Both the position numbers and the translations under genes were made by a program. DNA of 64,000 bases from JAKPAM01 sp047601745 (GTDB taxonomy: Bacteria; Pseudomonadota; Gammaproteobacteria; Burkholderiales; Burkholderiaceae_E): contig JASGIS010000001.1 of the NCBI GenBank assembly GCA_047601745.1, positions 1,612,001-1,676,000 of the forward strand, given 5' to 3'. The notes below the pieces were generated by a model, which made no database searches, was not told the DNA's origin, and saw only the letters and a list, made by a program, of their open reading frames with translations. Shown here in pieces: positions 48,603-57,543 of the stretch; the stretch's first letter is position 1; each line of letters opens with the position of its first letter.

Positions 48603-49496
48603 ATGGGACGCGCAAAAAGGGCCTACATCAGCGTACCTCGGGATCACCATCTAAACGATGCTCAGCAGCAACTGAAGCACGCCCTCTACGAGCGCCTGAG
48701 GAAGGATGGAATCGAGCCACAAGAGTTCCATGTTACGGGTCTGCCGGTCCGTTCGCCCTACACTTTCGCCGCCGCGCAGGAAATCATGAGTCGTTGCCAC
48801 GGCGCACTGATCTTCGCGTTTGCTCGGTGGGCTGATCCGAAGGGCGACCCTGGACTCGCCATGCCAACCGTTTGGAACCACCTGGAGGGTGCGTTTGCGA
48901 TCGCGCACCATAAGGAGCTACTGGTCATAACTGAGACCAATGTTGCACCCGATGGTATAACTTGGCCAGGAGGCGGGCAGTTTATTCTTGCGGCCCCCCC
49001 AGGCGCAGGACCTGACTGGTTTGACACTCCGTATGCAGAACCTCAAATCAATGCATGGATCGCCGCGATAAAGAGGGTGGATGATGTATTCCTAGCTTAC
49101 AGTACGAAAGGCCGATCGACCGCCAACGATATAAGCAAGTACCTCACAGCACAGGGCGTTGCGATTCGAGATTGGGAATTGCATTTTGCGGCCGGCTCAA
49201 TGATACTGGATGAGCTAATTCATGCTTCACGCAACTGCCTCGGAGCGATCATGCTGTTGACAAAGGATGACGAATTCCTTGGCGAAGAGAGCTACGCCGC
49301 CCCTCGTGACAATGTGATTTTCGAGATGGGAGTGTTCATGCAGGCAAAGGGGCGAGAGCGAGTTCTGGTAGTGAGGGAGGAGGGCGCAAAGATGCCTGCC
49401 GATGTTGGCGGCGGAATATATCTGGCACTCAAAGATCGTAATGACATTGCCCCGATTCATGGAAAGCTCCTTGATTTCATAGATAAGCGCATATAA
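48603..49496 (+). CDS. Protein with two TIR-like/nucleotide-processing halves
   Basis: A 297-residue cassette-borne protein. The C-terminal half (about 158-297) matches the TIR-like nucleotide-binding domain (PF10137 type): DDVFLAYSTKGRSTANDISKYL, CLGAIMLLTKDDEF, and RDNVIFEMGVFMQAKGRERVLVV, with Glu241 in the position of the conserved catalytic/NAD-contact residue. The N-terminal half (about 5-130) looks like a second, diverged TIR/nucleoside-deoxyribosyltransferase-type Rossmannoid (AYISVPRDHH, CHGALIFAFARW, EGAFAIAHHKELLVI). Such domains degrade NAD+ or bind nucleotide signals in anti-phage systems. No partner gene is adjacent. The ATG follows AGGAGATAAA. Lower GC than the flanks. Confidence 0.72.
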   Translation: MGRAKRAYISVPRDHHLNDAQQQLKHALYERLRKDGIEPQEFHVTGLPVRSPYTFAAAQEIMSRCHGALIFAFARWADPKGDPGLAMPTVWNHLEGAFAIAHHKELLVITETNVAPDGITWPGGGQFILAAPPGAGPDWFDTPYAEPQINAWIAAIKRVDDVFLAYSTKGRSTANDISKYLTAQGVAIRDWELHFAAGSMILDELIHASRNCLGAIMLLTKDDEFLGEESYAAPRDNVIFEMGVFMQAKGRERVLVVREEGAKMPADVGGGIYLALKDRNDIAPIHGKLLDFIDKRI

Positions 49497-49568
49497 CGTC
49501 GACGCCTAGCTCGGCGCTCGAGATGACGCGCTACAACAGCCAGCTCTAGCCGCGCGGAACAACATGAA

Positions 49569-49820
49569 TCAATCATGACCGTGCATCCGCTTACCCGGCA
49601 AGTGCCGGGTCGGTTGGCCGTCGCGGTAGATCACCTTGCCGCTGACGATCGTGGCCGTGTAGCCATCGGCCTCCTGCATCAGCCGGCGGGCGCCCGACGG
49701 TAGGCCGTAGACCATCCGCGGCGTCCATAGCTGCAGACGGTCGAAATCGATCACATTGACGCCCGTCTTGTAGCCGGCTATCAGCAGTCCGCGATCGAGC
49801 AGGCCGACCGCCCGGACGGG
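49569..49820 (-). pseudogene. 3' fragment of a D-aminoacylase-type amidohydrolase gene
   Basis: About 250 bases encode the last 80 residues of a protein almost identical to the C-terminus of the amidohydrolase at 55662 (MIDFDRLQLWTPRMVYGLPS, then RLMQEADGYTATIVSGKVIY). It lacks the catalytic part and a start. It is most likely a remnant of a duplication or of a displaced paralogue, in the same orientation as the intact gene 6 kb away. Bases 49497-49568 hold no gene or clear attC. Confidence 0.88.
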
Positions 49821-49848
49821 TTTGGATTTTTTCGCTGAAGCTTGTCAC

Positions 49849-50784
49849 TTACCTGGATTGCGGTTTGACGCCAAAGCGCACCGCGGAATCCCCCCGCGAC
49901 GCCCCCTGAATAGCAACAAGCGCCCGCTCCGCCGCCGGCGAAAGCGTGCGCTGTGCCAGATAAGCAATCTCGAAGTGCGCAGGCGGACAAGCGGCCGCCG
50001 GCAGCCGCAGCCGCACCAACTGACCCGATTCGGCTTCGGCGGCGACCGCGAGCGGCGGCGCGAACAGAACGACATCGGTTCGGCAGGCCAGTTGCGCGAG
50101 CGCGCGAAAATCGTTGCTCTCGACCTGAAATTCGCATTGTTCGATCGGTCGGTAGCCCTTGGTCCCCCGCGTATGTTCACGTGCGCGCTTAGGGAACGGC
50201 ACCGACGCCAGCGCGGTGCGACGCAACTGCGTCATCGACACCTCCTGGTCTGCGAGCGGGTGTTCGGGCCGCACGAAACAGCCGACCTCGATCGCGCGGA
50301 AACGGCGCACCTCCAGATCGGGCGTGCGCGGAATGAAACGGCGTTCGAGCACGATGAAGTCCAGTTTTTCGTTACGCAGTGCCGCCAGCAATTCGTCTCC
50401 GTCGTTCACTTCCACGGCGACTCGCAGCTTCGGCCAATCGCGTTGCAGCGTGCTCAAGGTATCCGCCAGGACGATCGGGGCGATCCATGACCCCAACCCG
50501 AAGCACACCTCTCCGATTTCGTGCTGCTGAATCAAGGACAGGTCGCGTTTGAGGCAACTGGTCTCGAACAAGATCCGCCGCGCTCGCTCCACGGCCACCT
50601 TGCCCGCAGCCGTCAGCACGACGCCACGCGCGCTCCGGTCACAAAGCGCCAGGCCTGCCTGCTCTTCCAGGGTCTGGATGCTGCGCGTCAGCGCCGGCTG
50701 GCTCAGATGCACGCGGCGCGCGGCGGCCGCGAGCGACCCTTCTTCCGCCACCGCGACCAGGTGCTCTAGCTGTCGCAGATTCAT
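49849..50784 (-). CDS. LysR-family transcriptional regulator
   Basis: A 311-residue LTTR. The N-terminal winged helix is MNLRQLEHLVAVAEEGSLAAAARRVHLSQPALTRSIQTLEEQAG, and the effector domain contains the typical RARGDVLVG-like IGEVCFGLGSWIAP and HPLADQEVSM stretches. It is divergent from the alkylsulfatase genes (125-base gap), the standard place for a regulator of that operon; LTTRs controlling sulfatases respond to the alkyl sulfate or its product. The intergenic region has TATGCGCTCTATGCATAGG, a plausible T-N11-A-type site. It abuts the amidohydrolase fragment on its other side. Confidence 0.94.
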   Translation of the reverse strand: MNLRQLEHLVAVAEEGSLAAAARRVHLSQPALTRSIQTLEEQAGLALCDRSARGVVLTAAGKVAVERARRILFETSCLKRDLSLIQQHEIGEVCFGLGSWIAPIVLADTLSTLQRDWPKLRVAVEVNDGDELLAALRNEKLDFIVLERRFIPRTPDLEVRRFRAIEVGCFVRPEHPLADQEVSMTQLRRTALASVPFPKRAREHTRGTKGYRPIEQCEFQVESNDFRALAQLACRTDVVLFAPPLAVAAEAESGQLVRLRLPAAACPPAHFEIAYLAQRTLSPAAERALVAIQGASRGDSAVRFGVKPQSR

Positions 50785-50909
50785 GGATATGCGCTCTATG
50801 CATAGGTGAGATCAGATATTTGCACTTGAAGTATATCTGTCGAGCCGATCAAATGCTCTCCCACTAGAACGCACTTGGCACGCGGATAACTTGGGAGACG
50901 ACAAGAGCC

Positions 50910-52832
50910 ATGCCAGACACCCTCCCCACAGAGGCTCTCCCCGCGAGTGTCGCCACTTCGGCCACCGAGGCTGTTCAGCGGATCGCGGCGAGCACTCTTC
51001 CCCCGGAGGACCTCGAAGACGAAGCTGACGTTCGACGCGGCTTCATCGGTACGGTCCCTGACGCCGAGGTGCGCGACGAATACGGGCGACTGGTCTGGGG
51101 TCTGGCCGACTACGGTTTTCTGAACGAATCGACGATTCCCCCCACCGTCAACCCCGCGTTGTGGCGGCAGGCTCGGCTCAATGCGGTGCACGGCCTGTTC
51201 GAGGTGACGCAGCGGATCTACCAGGTCCGGGGCTTCGACCTGGCGAACATGACGATCATCGAGGGCGATACCGGGCTCATCATCATCGACCCGCTGACCG
51301 CCCGGGAAACCGCCCGCGCCGCGCTCGATCTGTACCTGTCCCATCGGCCGGCACGCCCCGTGGTGGCGGTGATCTACAGCCATAGCCATTCGGATCACTT
51401 CGGCGGCGTGAAGGGGGTCATCAACGAGCGTGATGTGCGCGCCGGCAAGGTGGCCGTGATCGCGCCCAACGGCTTCATGGAAGAGGCCGTGTCCGAAAAC
51501 ATCCTGGCCGGCACGGCGATGGCGCGGCGTGCCCAGTTCCAGTTCGGCCACACGCTGGCGCGCAACGCGTGTTGCCAGGTCGACTCGGGCCTGGGCAAGA
51601 ACATGCCGCGCGGTACGCTGACGCTGATCGAGCCGACCATGCTGATCCGCGAGGAGAGCGAGACCCACGTGATCGACGGCGTCGAGATCGTGTTTCAACT
51701 GACGCCCGACAGCGAAGCGCCGGCGGAGATGCACTTCTTCTTCCCGCAACTACGCGCGTTGAACCTGGCGGAAAACGCGACCAAGACGCTGCACAACCTG
51801 TGTCCGCTGCGCGGGGCCAAGGTGCGCAATTCACTGCTGTGGTCGCGCTACCTGGGGCGGGCGCTGGATCGCTACGCGCCGCATGCGGACGTCGCGTTCG
51901 CCCAGCACCACTGGCCCACGTGGGGCAAGGCGCGCATCGCGACCTATCTGGAGCAGCAGCGCGATCTATACAAGTTCCTGCACGACCAGACGGTCCGCAT
52001 GATGAATCACGGCCTGACCGGGCCCGAGATCGCCGAGCGCATGAGGCTGCCCGATGCGCTCGCCAACCAATGGCACGCGCGCGGCTTCTACGGCACGGTG
52101 TCGCACGACGTCAGGGCGATCTATCAGCATTACCTGAGCTGGTATGACGGCAATCCGAGCCATCTGCACGCGCTGCCGCCGGAAATGGCCGGGCCGCGCT
52201 ATGTCGAATACATGGGGGGTGCCGAAAGAATGCTGGAGCTTGCCCGGCGGGACTTCGACCGGGGCGAATACCGTTGGGTCGCGCAGGTCATGAATCACCT
52301 GGTGTTCGCGCAACCCACGTTGCGGGAGGCGCGTGAACTCGGCGCGGCCGCGCTCGAACAGATGGGATTCCAGGCCGAATCGGCCACCTGGCGCAACGCC
52401 TTCCTGCTGGGGGCGCGCGAGTTGCGCGAAGGCGCACCCAAGACCCCGGCCCAGGGCAAGCGCAGCGGCGACATGGTGGCGGCCATGACCGACGAGATGT
52501 TCTTCGACTATCTCGCCGTCCGGCTCGACGGGCTGAAGGCGCAGACGCTCGATGCGCGGATCGCGTGGCGTTTCTCCGACACGCAGCGCGACTACGCGCT
52601 CACCCTGAAGCACGGCGTCCTCAGTTGCTCGCCGATGGCGCACGCGCAGCCGCCGCACGTCACGCTGACGATGGCTCGCAGCACGCTCAACCGCATCCTG
52701 AACGGCGAGACGGAATTCGACGATGCGATCAAGGGCGGCGATATCCGTCTGGAAGGCGACGCCGGTGTCTTCATGGCCCTGCTCGGCAACCTCGAGACCT
52801 TCAGCGGCAACTTCAACGTCGTCGAGCCCTGA
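50910..52832 (+). CDS. Alkylsulfatase (MBL-fold, SdsA-like), probably cytosolic
   Basis: A 640-residue class III alkylsulfatase that hydrolyses primary alkyl sulfates such as SDS to the alcohol and sulfate. The di-zinc motif H158-x-H160-x-D162-H163 (YSHSHSDHFGG) is intact, preceded by GFDLANMTIIEGDTGLIIID. The dimerisation region (LHALPPEMAG ... DRGEYRWVAQVMNHLVFA) and the C-terminal SCP2-like hydrophobic pocket (SCSPMAHAQPPHVTLTMARS) are present. No signal peptide: the N-terminus is polar (MPDTLPTEALPASV), so it probably acts inside the cell. AGACGACAAGAGCC precedes the ATG. Confidence 0.94.
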   Translation: MPDTLPTEALPASVATSATEAVQRIAASTLPPEDLEDEADVRRGFIGTVPDAEVRDEYGRLVWGLADYGFLNESTIPPTVNPALWRQARLNAVHGLFEVTQRIYQVRGFDLANMTIIEGDTGLIIIDPLTARETARAALDLYLSHRPARPVVAVIYSHSHSDHFGGVKGVINERDVRAGKVAVIAPNGFMEEAVSENILAGTAMARRAQFQFGHTLARNACCQVDSGLGKNMPRGTLTLIEPTMLIREESETHVIDGVEIVFQLTPDSEAPAEMHFFFPQLRALNLAENATKTLHNLCPLRGAKVRNSLLWSRYLGRALDRYAPHADVAFAQHHWPTWGKARIATYLEQQRDLYKFLHDQTVRMMNHGLTGPEIAERMRLPDALANQWHARGFYGTVSHDVRAIYQHYLSWYDGNPSHLHALPPEMAGPRYVEYMGGAERMLELARRDFDRGEYRWVAQVMNHLVFAQPTLREARELGAAALEQMGFQAESATWRNAFLLGARELREGAPKTPAQGKRSGDMVAAMTDEMFFDYLAVRLDGLKAQTLDARIAWRFSDTQRDYALTLKHGVLSCSPMAHAQPPHVTLTMARSTLNRILNGETEFDDAIKGGDIRLEGDAGVFMALLGNLETFSGNFNVVEP

Positions 52833-53046
52833 AGACTGCGGCGAACGAGGCGAGTCATGACTTCAGCGCAGCTCGCCCGCACTCGATCTCGTGCATCCGC
52901 GGCTTTCGCCGGGCGACCGGATGGAGGCGGCGAGCGAGTCCATCGAACCGGCCATTAACCGTTCCGTACTGGATCGCTTGCCGTGACGACGCGGCCTCGA
53001 GCTTACCCAAGAAACCTTAGTTCTCGAAAATTTCATCGGAGACGAC

Positions 53047-55035
53047 ATGACACCGAGCGCCTTGCGCCCTCTCGCCCTCGCCATGGCCGCGCTGCCCCTG
53101 CTGGCCGCCGCCCAATCCGCCCAGCCCCCCGCGCCCAACCCGGCCACCGAAATCACCACCAAGGCCAACGCCGAATGGCTGACGCGGCAGAACTTCGCCG
53201 ACAAGCAGGATTTCGAGGATGCCTCGCGTGGTCTGGTGGCGCGCTTCCCGCAGCCCGACGTGCGCAACGCTGATGGCCGAGTGGTCTGGAGTTTCAACAA
53301 CTACGGATTCGAGCAGGACGAGGCCGCGCCCGCCACCGTCAACCCCAGCCTGTGGCGACAGGCGCGGCTCAACAACGAGGCGGGGCTGTTCAAGGTGACC
53401 GACCGCGTGTACCAGGTGCGTGGCGCGGACCTGTCGAACATGAACATCATCGAAGGCGATACGGGCCTGATCATCGTGGATCCGCTGATCACCGCCGAGC
53501 CCGCGCGCGCCGCGCTGGACCTGTATTTCTCCCACCGTCCGCGCAAGCCCGTGCAGGCCGTGATCTATACCCACAGCCACGTGGACCACTTCGGTGGCGT
53601 GCGAGGTGTGGTGGACGAGGCCGACGTGAAGGCGGGCAAGGTCAAGATCTACGCGCCCATCGGCTTCATGGAAGAGGCCGTCAGCGAGAACGTGCTCGCC
53701 GGCAACGCCATGGGCCGCCGCGCCCAGTACATGTACGGCGGCATGCTGCCGCGCAGTGCCACGGGGCAGGTCGACGCGGGCCTGGGCAAGGGGACGTCGC
53801 TGGGCACGGTCACGCTGATTCCGCCCACTGACCTCGTCAGCAAGCCCATCGAGACCCACCGGATCGACGGCATCGACATCGAATTCCAGCTCACGCCCGG
53901 CACCGAGGCCCCGGCGGAGATGAACATGTACTTCCCGCAGTTCAGGATGCTGTGCGCCGCCGAGAACGCCACGCATACGCAGCACAACATCCTGACCATC
54001 CGCGGCGCGCTGGTGCGCGACCCCAAGGCGTGGTCGTACTACCTGAACCAGACGCTGGCGCGCTACGGCGGCCGCAGCGACATCCTGGTCGCCCAGCACC
54101 ACTGGCCGACCTGGGGGCAGGCGCGCATCCAGGAATTCCTGGCCGACCAGCGCGACATGTACCAGTGGCTCAACGATCGCACGCTGAACCTGCTGAACAA
54201 GGGTTTCACCCCCGTGGAGATCGCCGATAAGCTCCAGCGCCTGCCGGAGCCGCTGGCGCAGAAGTGGTACGCGCGCGACTACTATGGTTCGATCAGCCAC
54301 AACGTGCGCGCCATCTACCAGCGCTACATGGGCTTCTACGACGGCAACCCCGCGCACCTGAACCCGCTGCCGCCCGTGGAGACCGCCCGGCGCACCGTGG
54401 ATTGGATGGGTGGGCCCGACGCGCTGCTGGCCAAGCTGCGCGATGCCTATGCGCGCGGCGAGTACCGTTGGGTGGCGCAGGTGGGCAACGAACTCGTCTT
54501 CGCGGATCCCGCGAACCAGGCCGCGCGGCACATCCAGGCCGACGCGCTCGAGCAGCTCGGTTACCAGAGCGAGAACAGCACCTGGCGCAACGCCTATCTG
54601 ACCGGCGCGCAGGAACTGCGTCGGGGCGTCATCAAGCTGGGTGTGCGGGCCGGCTCGCCCGACCTGGTGCGCGCACTTTCGGTGCCGCAGTTCTTCGACT
54701 TCCTGGCCGTGCGGCTGGATGGCGACAAGGCGGCCGGCAAGCAGTTGACGCTGAACTGGAACTTCACCGACATCGGCCAGCGCTATGCGATGACGCTGCG
54801 CAACAGTGTGCTGACCTACCTGGAAGACACCCAGTACCCGCAGCCCAACGCCGCCATCACGCTGACCAAGGCCACCTTGGACCGCCTGAGCCTCAAGCAG
54901 ACCACGATGGAACAGGCGGTGAAGGACGGCGCGATCAAGGTCGACGGTAACTCCGCCGCTTTGGCCGAGTTGTTCGGTATGTTGGACAGCTTCGACCTGT
55001 CGTTCGACATCGTCACGCCGCGTACGGCGCCGTAA
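53047..55035 (+). CDS. Alkylsulfatase (MBL-fold, SdsA-like), exported
   Basis: A 662-residue paralogue of the upstream sulfatase. It has a signal peptide (LRPLALAMAALPLLAAAQSAQ, cleavage around 23-27), so it should act in the periplasm. The zinc motif is H176-x-H178-x-D180-H181 (YTHSHVDHFGG), and all SdsA blocks, including the C-terminal SCP2-like domain (RNSVLTYLEDTQYPQPNAAITLTKATL), are complete. The two genes lie in tandem 214 bases apart, giving one exported and one cytosolic version. GGAGACGAC precedes the ATG. Together with the divergent LysR they form an alkyl-sulfate use or detoxification locus. Confidence 0.95.
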   Translation: MTPSALRPLALAMAALPLLAAAQSAQPPAPNPATEITTKANAEWLTRQNFADKQDFEDASRGLVARFPQPDVRNADGRVVWSFNNYGFEQDEAAPATVNPSLWRQARLNNEAGLFKVTDRVYQVRGADLSNMNIIEGDTGLIIVDPLITAEPARAALDLYFSHRPRKPVQAVIYTHSHVDHFGGVRGVVDEADVKAGKVKIYAPIGFMEEAVSENVLAGNAMGRRAQYMYGGMLPRSATGQVDAGLGKGTSLGTVTLIPPTDLVSKPIETHRIDGIDIEFQLTPGTEAPAEMNMYFPQFRMLCAAENATHTQHNILTIRGALVRDPKAWSYYLNQTLARYGGRSDILVAQHHWPTWGQARIQEFLADQRDMYQWLNDRTLNLLNKGFTPVEIADKLQRLPEPLAQKWYARDYYGSISHNVRAIYQRYMGFYDGNPAHLNPLPPVETARRTVDWMGGPDALLAKLRDAYARGEYRWVAQVGNELVFADPANQAARHIQADALEQLGYQSENSTWRNAYLTGAQELRRGVIKLGVRAGSPDLVRALSVPQFFDFLAVRLDGDKAAGKQLTLNWNFTDIGQRYAMTLRNSVLTYLEDTQYPQPNAAITLTKATLDRLSLKQTTMEQAVKDGAIKVDGNSAALAELFGMLDSFDLSFDIVTPRTAP

Positions 55036-55172
55036 CGAGGGCGTTCCGCCGGTAGAAGTACTGGCGCGAGCGGCCTGCCGTCGACCAGATTCGCACTGAC
55101 GGATAATTCAGTCTCACTCCCAACCTGCTGCGGTATTTCTGTAGCGTCTGCGGCTGTCATTTGTACACATCC

Positions 55173-55193
55173 GATGTCCGACTTCCGGACATC
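55173..55193 (+). terminator. Perfect hairpin after the sulfatase operon
   Basis: GATGTCCG-ACTTC-CGGACATC is a perfect 8-base-pair stem with a five-base loop, 138 bases past the sulfatase stop. There is no T tract, so it is a weak terminator candidate or a protein site. The rest of 55036-55289 shows nothing further. Confidence 0.35.
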
Positions 55194-55289
55194 CATGGCT
55201 TTCCGGCAGGCCTGTTCGACGTGGGGCAGATCGGGACTCCAGTCAAAGACTACGTCACGGACACCAGGGTTCACTGGAAGAGAGCATCG

Positions 55290-55553
55290 ATGCGTACAGA
55301 AAGCGGTTTGATCAACGGCGACCTCGTCGTATCAGAAGAGGTCCGGCTGACGGGCCTGGTGGCCGGAAGCATCCTGGTCGTCGACGGCGGCGTCCTGAAT
55401 CTCCACGGCATGTGCGCAGGAAGTCTGACGGTGAATCGAGGAGGGCGAGCCTTGGTCGTCGGGATGGTTCGCGGAGACGTGATCAAGAACGGAGGCGAAG
55501 TCGAGATCAAGGGGATGGTGGGCGGGGCCGTTCGATCGGGGACCGGCACGTGA
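55290..55553 (+). CDS. Small beta-helix (bactofilin-like) repeat protein
   Basis: An 87-residue protein made of short hydrophobic strands separated by Gly/Asn turns: SGLINGDLVVSEEVRLTGLV, then GSILVVDGGVLNLHGMCAGSLTVNRGG and GMVRGDVIKNGGEVEIKGMV. The spacing suggests a small right-handed beta-helix related to bactofilin or polymer-forming modules. No export signal. The ATG at 55290 follows GGAAGAGAGC; an upstream frame to 55161 adds residues through the hairpin and is rejected. The function is unknown. Its stop overlaps, as TGATG, the start of a relic of a GFA-like gene. Confidence 0.65.
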   Translation: MRTESGLINGDLVVSEEVRLTGLVAGSILVVDGGVLNLHGMCAGSLTVNRGGRALVVGMVRGDVIKNGGEVEIKGMVGGAVRSGTGT

Positions 55554-55618
55554 TGAGCGAACCGGGCTCGGTTCTCCGCGGCAGTTTTCCGTGCGGGCCG
55601 CGGCGCGGACCTCGTTGA
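55553..55618 (+). pseudogene. GFA-family N-terminal relic
   Basis: MSEPGSVLRGSFPCGPRRGPR starts at an ATG overlapping the previous stop. It resembles the start of GFA-family proteins (MSE...VLRGSCHCG) with the first zinc cysteine changed to Phe-Pro context, and ends after 21 codons. A near-copy relic, MSESDAVLRGSCLCGA, lies at 60567. Confidence 0.4.
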
Positions 55619-55661
55619 ACGTTGCGGCCCTTGCCGACTCCGATCCCGCTTCGTTCCCGTC

Positions 55662-57434
55662 TCAAGCCGCCCGGGACAGCGGAGCCTCAGGTGCTCGAGG
55701 TTCCTGCGGCTCCTTCGGAGCCGGCTGATGACCGCGCACCAGCTTGCCCGGCAGGTGCCCGGTCGGCTGGCCGTCGCGGTAGATCACCTTGCCGCTGACG
55801 ATCGTAGCGGTGTAGCCATCGGCCTCCTGCATCAGCCGGCGCGCACCCGACGGCAGGTCGTAGACCATCCGCGGCGGCCGTAGTTGCAGGCGGTCGAAAT
55901 CGATCACGTTGACGTCCGCCTTGTAGCCGGGTTTCAGCAGTCCGCGATCGAACAGACCGACTGCCCGGGCCGTGTCGGACGTCTGGCTGCGGATCACGAA
56001 GGGCAGGTTCAACTTATCGCCGCGGGTGCGGTCGCGGCACCAGTGGGTGAGCATGTACGTGGGAACGCTGACGTCGCAGATGGCACCCACGTGCGCGCCG
56101 CCGTCGGACAGACCGAACACCGTGTTCGGATTGCGCATCATCGTCAGCGCGTTGTCGAGATCGAACTCGGTGTAGTTGTGCAGCGTGAACAGCAGGAAGC
56201 CCTTGCCGTCGTTGGCGGTCAGCACGTCGTAGACGATCTCATCCGGGTTCTGGCCGGTGCGCTGCGCCAGCGCGGCGATGCTGTCATCCGGGCTCGGTTC
56301 GTAGTTCGGCGGGTCACCCAGATCGAACATCTTGTTGTAGGCGCCGGCCAGCGAATTGACGAACGGGTGGCCCTTGGCCGGTTCCTCGGCCAGCAGCCGG
56401 GCGCGGAAGGCCGGATCGCGCATGATCGCCACCCGTTCGGCCAGCGGCTTGTCGGCGATCGCCTCGTACGACGGCCGCGTGATGAACGGATGCACCGAGC
56501 ACTGCAGGCCCAGCATCAGCCCCACCGGCCGCCCCTGCACCTGCGCCTTGATCGGCAGGCCTTCGTCGACGGCGGTATCGAGCCGATGCATCAGCTCGCG
56601 CCACTGGTCCGGCATCACGTCGACCTGCAGCATCGAAAAGCTTAGCGGACGTCCGCTGGTCTTGACCATCTGCCGCATCAGCCCGAACTCGTGGTCGAGG
56701 TGGCGGAAGTCGGATACCCATTGCAGTACGCCGGCGCCGGCCTCCTTCATGCCCTGCGCGATCGCGATCATCTCGTCATCGGCCGCGCCCACTGTCGGGG
56801 TCAGATCGCCGTCGGCGGTGCGGTGCACGAAGGTGCGAGTCGTCGAGAAGCCGATCGCGCCGGCCTTCAGCGCATCGCGCGTCAGTTCGCCCATCCGGCG
56901 CATTTCGTCCGGCGTCGCCGGCTCGCGCTTGGCGCCCCGTTCGCCCATCACGTAGACGCGCAGTGCGCCGTGCGGCACCTGGACCGCCACGTCGATGTCG
57001 CGTTCGAGCCGGTCGATGGCGTTCATATAGTCGCCGAAGCTCTCCCATTCCCACGTCAGCCCCTCGTGCAGCGCTGCGCCCGGGATGTCCTCCACGCCTT
57101 CCATGAGCCGGATCAGCATCTCGTGATCGGTCTTGCGGACCGGCGCGAAGCCGACCCCGCAATTGCCCATGACGACCGTGGTGGCGCCGTGTATCGACGA
57201 CGGCGTCATCCGCTGGTCCCAGGTGACCTGGCCGTCGTAATGGGTGTGGATGTCGACCCAGCCCGGCGTGACGATCCGACCGCGGGCGTCGATCTCCTCG
57301 CGGCCCCGGGCCGTCACCTCGCCCACTTCGACGATCTTGCCGCCGTCGATCGCGACGTCGGCGACGAAGGGTTCTCCACCGCTGCCGTCATAGACGGTGC
57401 CGCCGCGGATGATCAGATCGAATTGCCGGGTCAT
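55662..57434 (-). CDS. N-acyl-D-amino-acid deacylase-type amidohydrolase
   Basis: A 590-residue amidohydrolase of the D-aminoacylase branch. The first metal motif is H63-x-H65 in VDIHTHYDGQVTWD, followed by TTVVMGNCGVGFAPVR, which holds the bridging-residue region, and later GGAHVGAICD with an Asp metal ligand. The N- and C-terminal beta sandwich (IIRGGTVYDGSGG; ADVNVIDFDRL) is complete. It may hydrolyse N-acyl-D-amino acids or cyclic amides; many relatives in catabolic regions have other amide substrates. GAAGGAGACCCCC precedes the ATG. The last 22 residues are a Pro/Glu/Ala tail missing in relatives. A 3' fragment copy lies at 49569. Confidence 0.9.
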   Translation of the reverse strand: MTRQFDLIIRGGTVYDGSGGEPFVADVAIDGGKIVEVGEVTARGREEIDARGRIVTPGWVDIHTHYDGQVTWDQRMTPSSIHGATTVVMGNCGVGFAPVRKTDHEMLIRLMEGVEDIPGAALHEGLTWEWESFGDYMNAIDRLERDIDVAVQVPHGALRVYVMGERGAKREPATPDEMRRMGELTRDALKAGAIGFSTTRTFVHRTADGDLTPTVGAADDEMIAIAQGMKEAGAGVLQWVSDFRHLDHEFGLMRQMVKTSGRPLSFSMLQVDVMPDQWRELMHRLDTAVDEGLPIKAQVQGRPVGLMLGLQCSVHPFITRPSYEAIADKPLAERVAIMRDPAFRARLLAEEPAKGHPFVNSLAGAYNKMFDLGDPPNYEPSPDDSIAALAQRTGQNPDEIVYDVLTANDGKGFLLFTLHNYTEFDLDNALTMMRNPNTVFGLSDGGAHVGAICDVSVPTYMLTHWCRDRTRGDKLNLPFVIRSQTSDTARAVGLFDRGLLKPGYKADVNVIDFDRLQLRPPRMVYDLPSGARRLMQEADGYTATIVSGKVIYRDGQPTGHLPGKLVRGHQPAPKEPQEPRAPEAPLSRAA

Positions 57435-57543
57435 GGGGGTCTCCTTCGCGTCATATGGGGGGCCGGACAGCGAGCAAAGCCCCATCGGACTGCACGATTG
57501 TATTGCGCCGGCCCGGCCCGGGGGCTCGTTTCATTTCACCGAC

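Noticed and set aside
53017..54531. 504-residue minus-strand ORF opposite the second sulfatase
   Set aside because: Shadow frame of a full-length alkylsulfatase; no domain seen.
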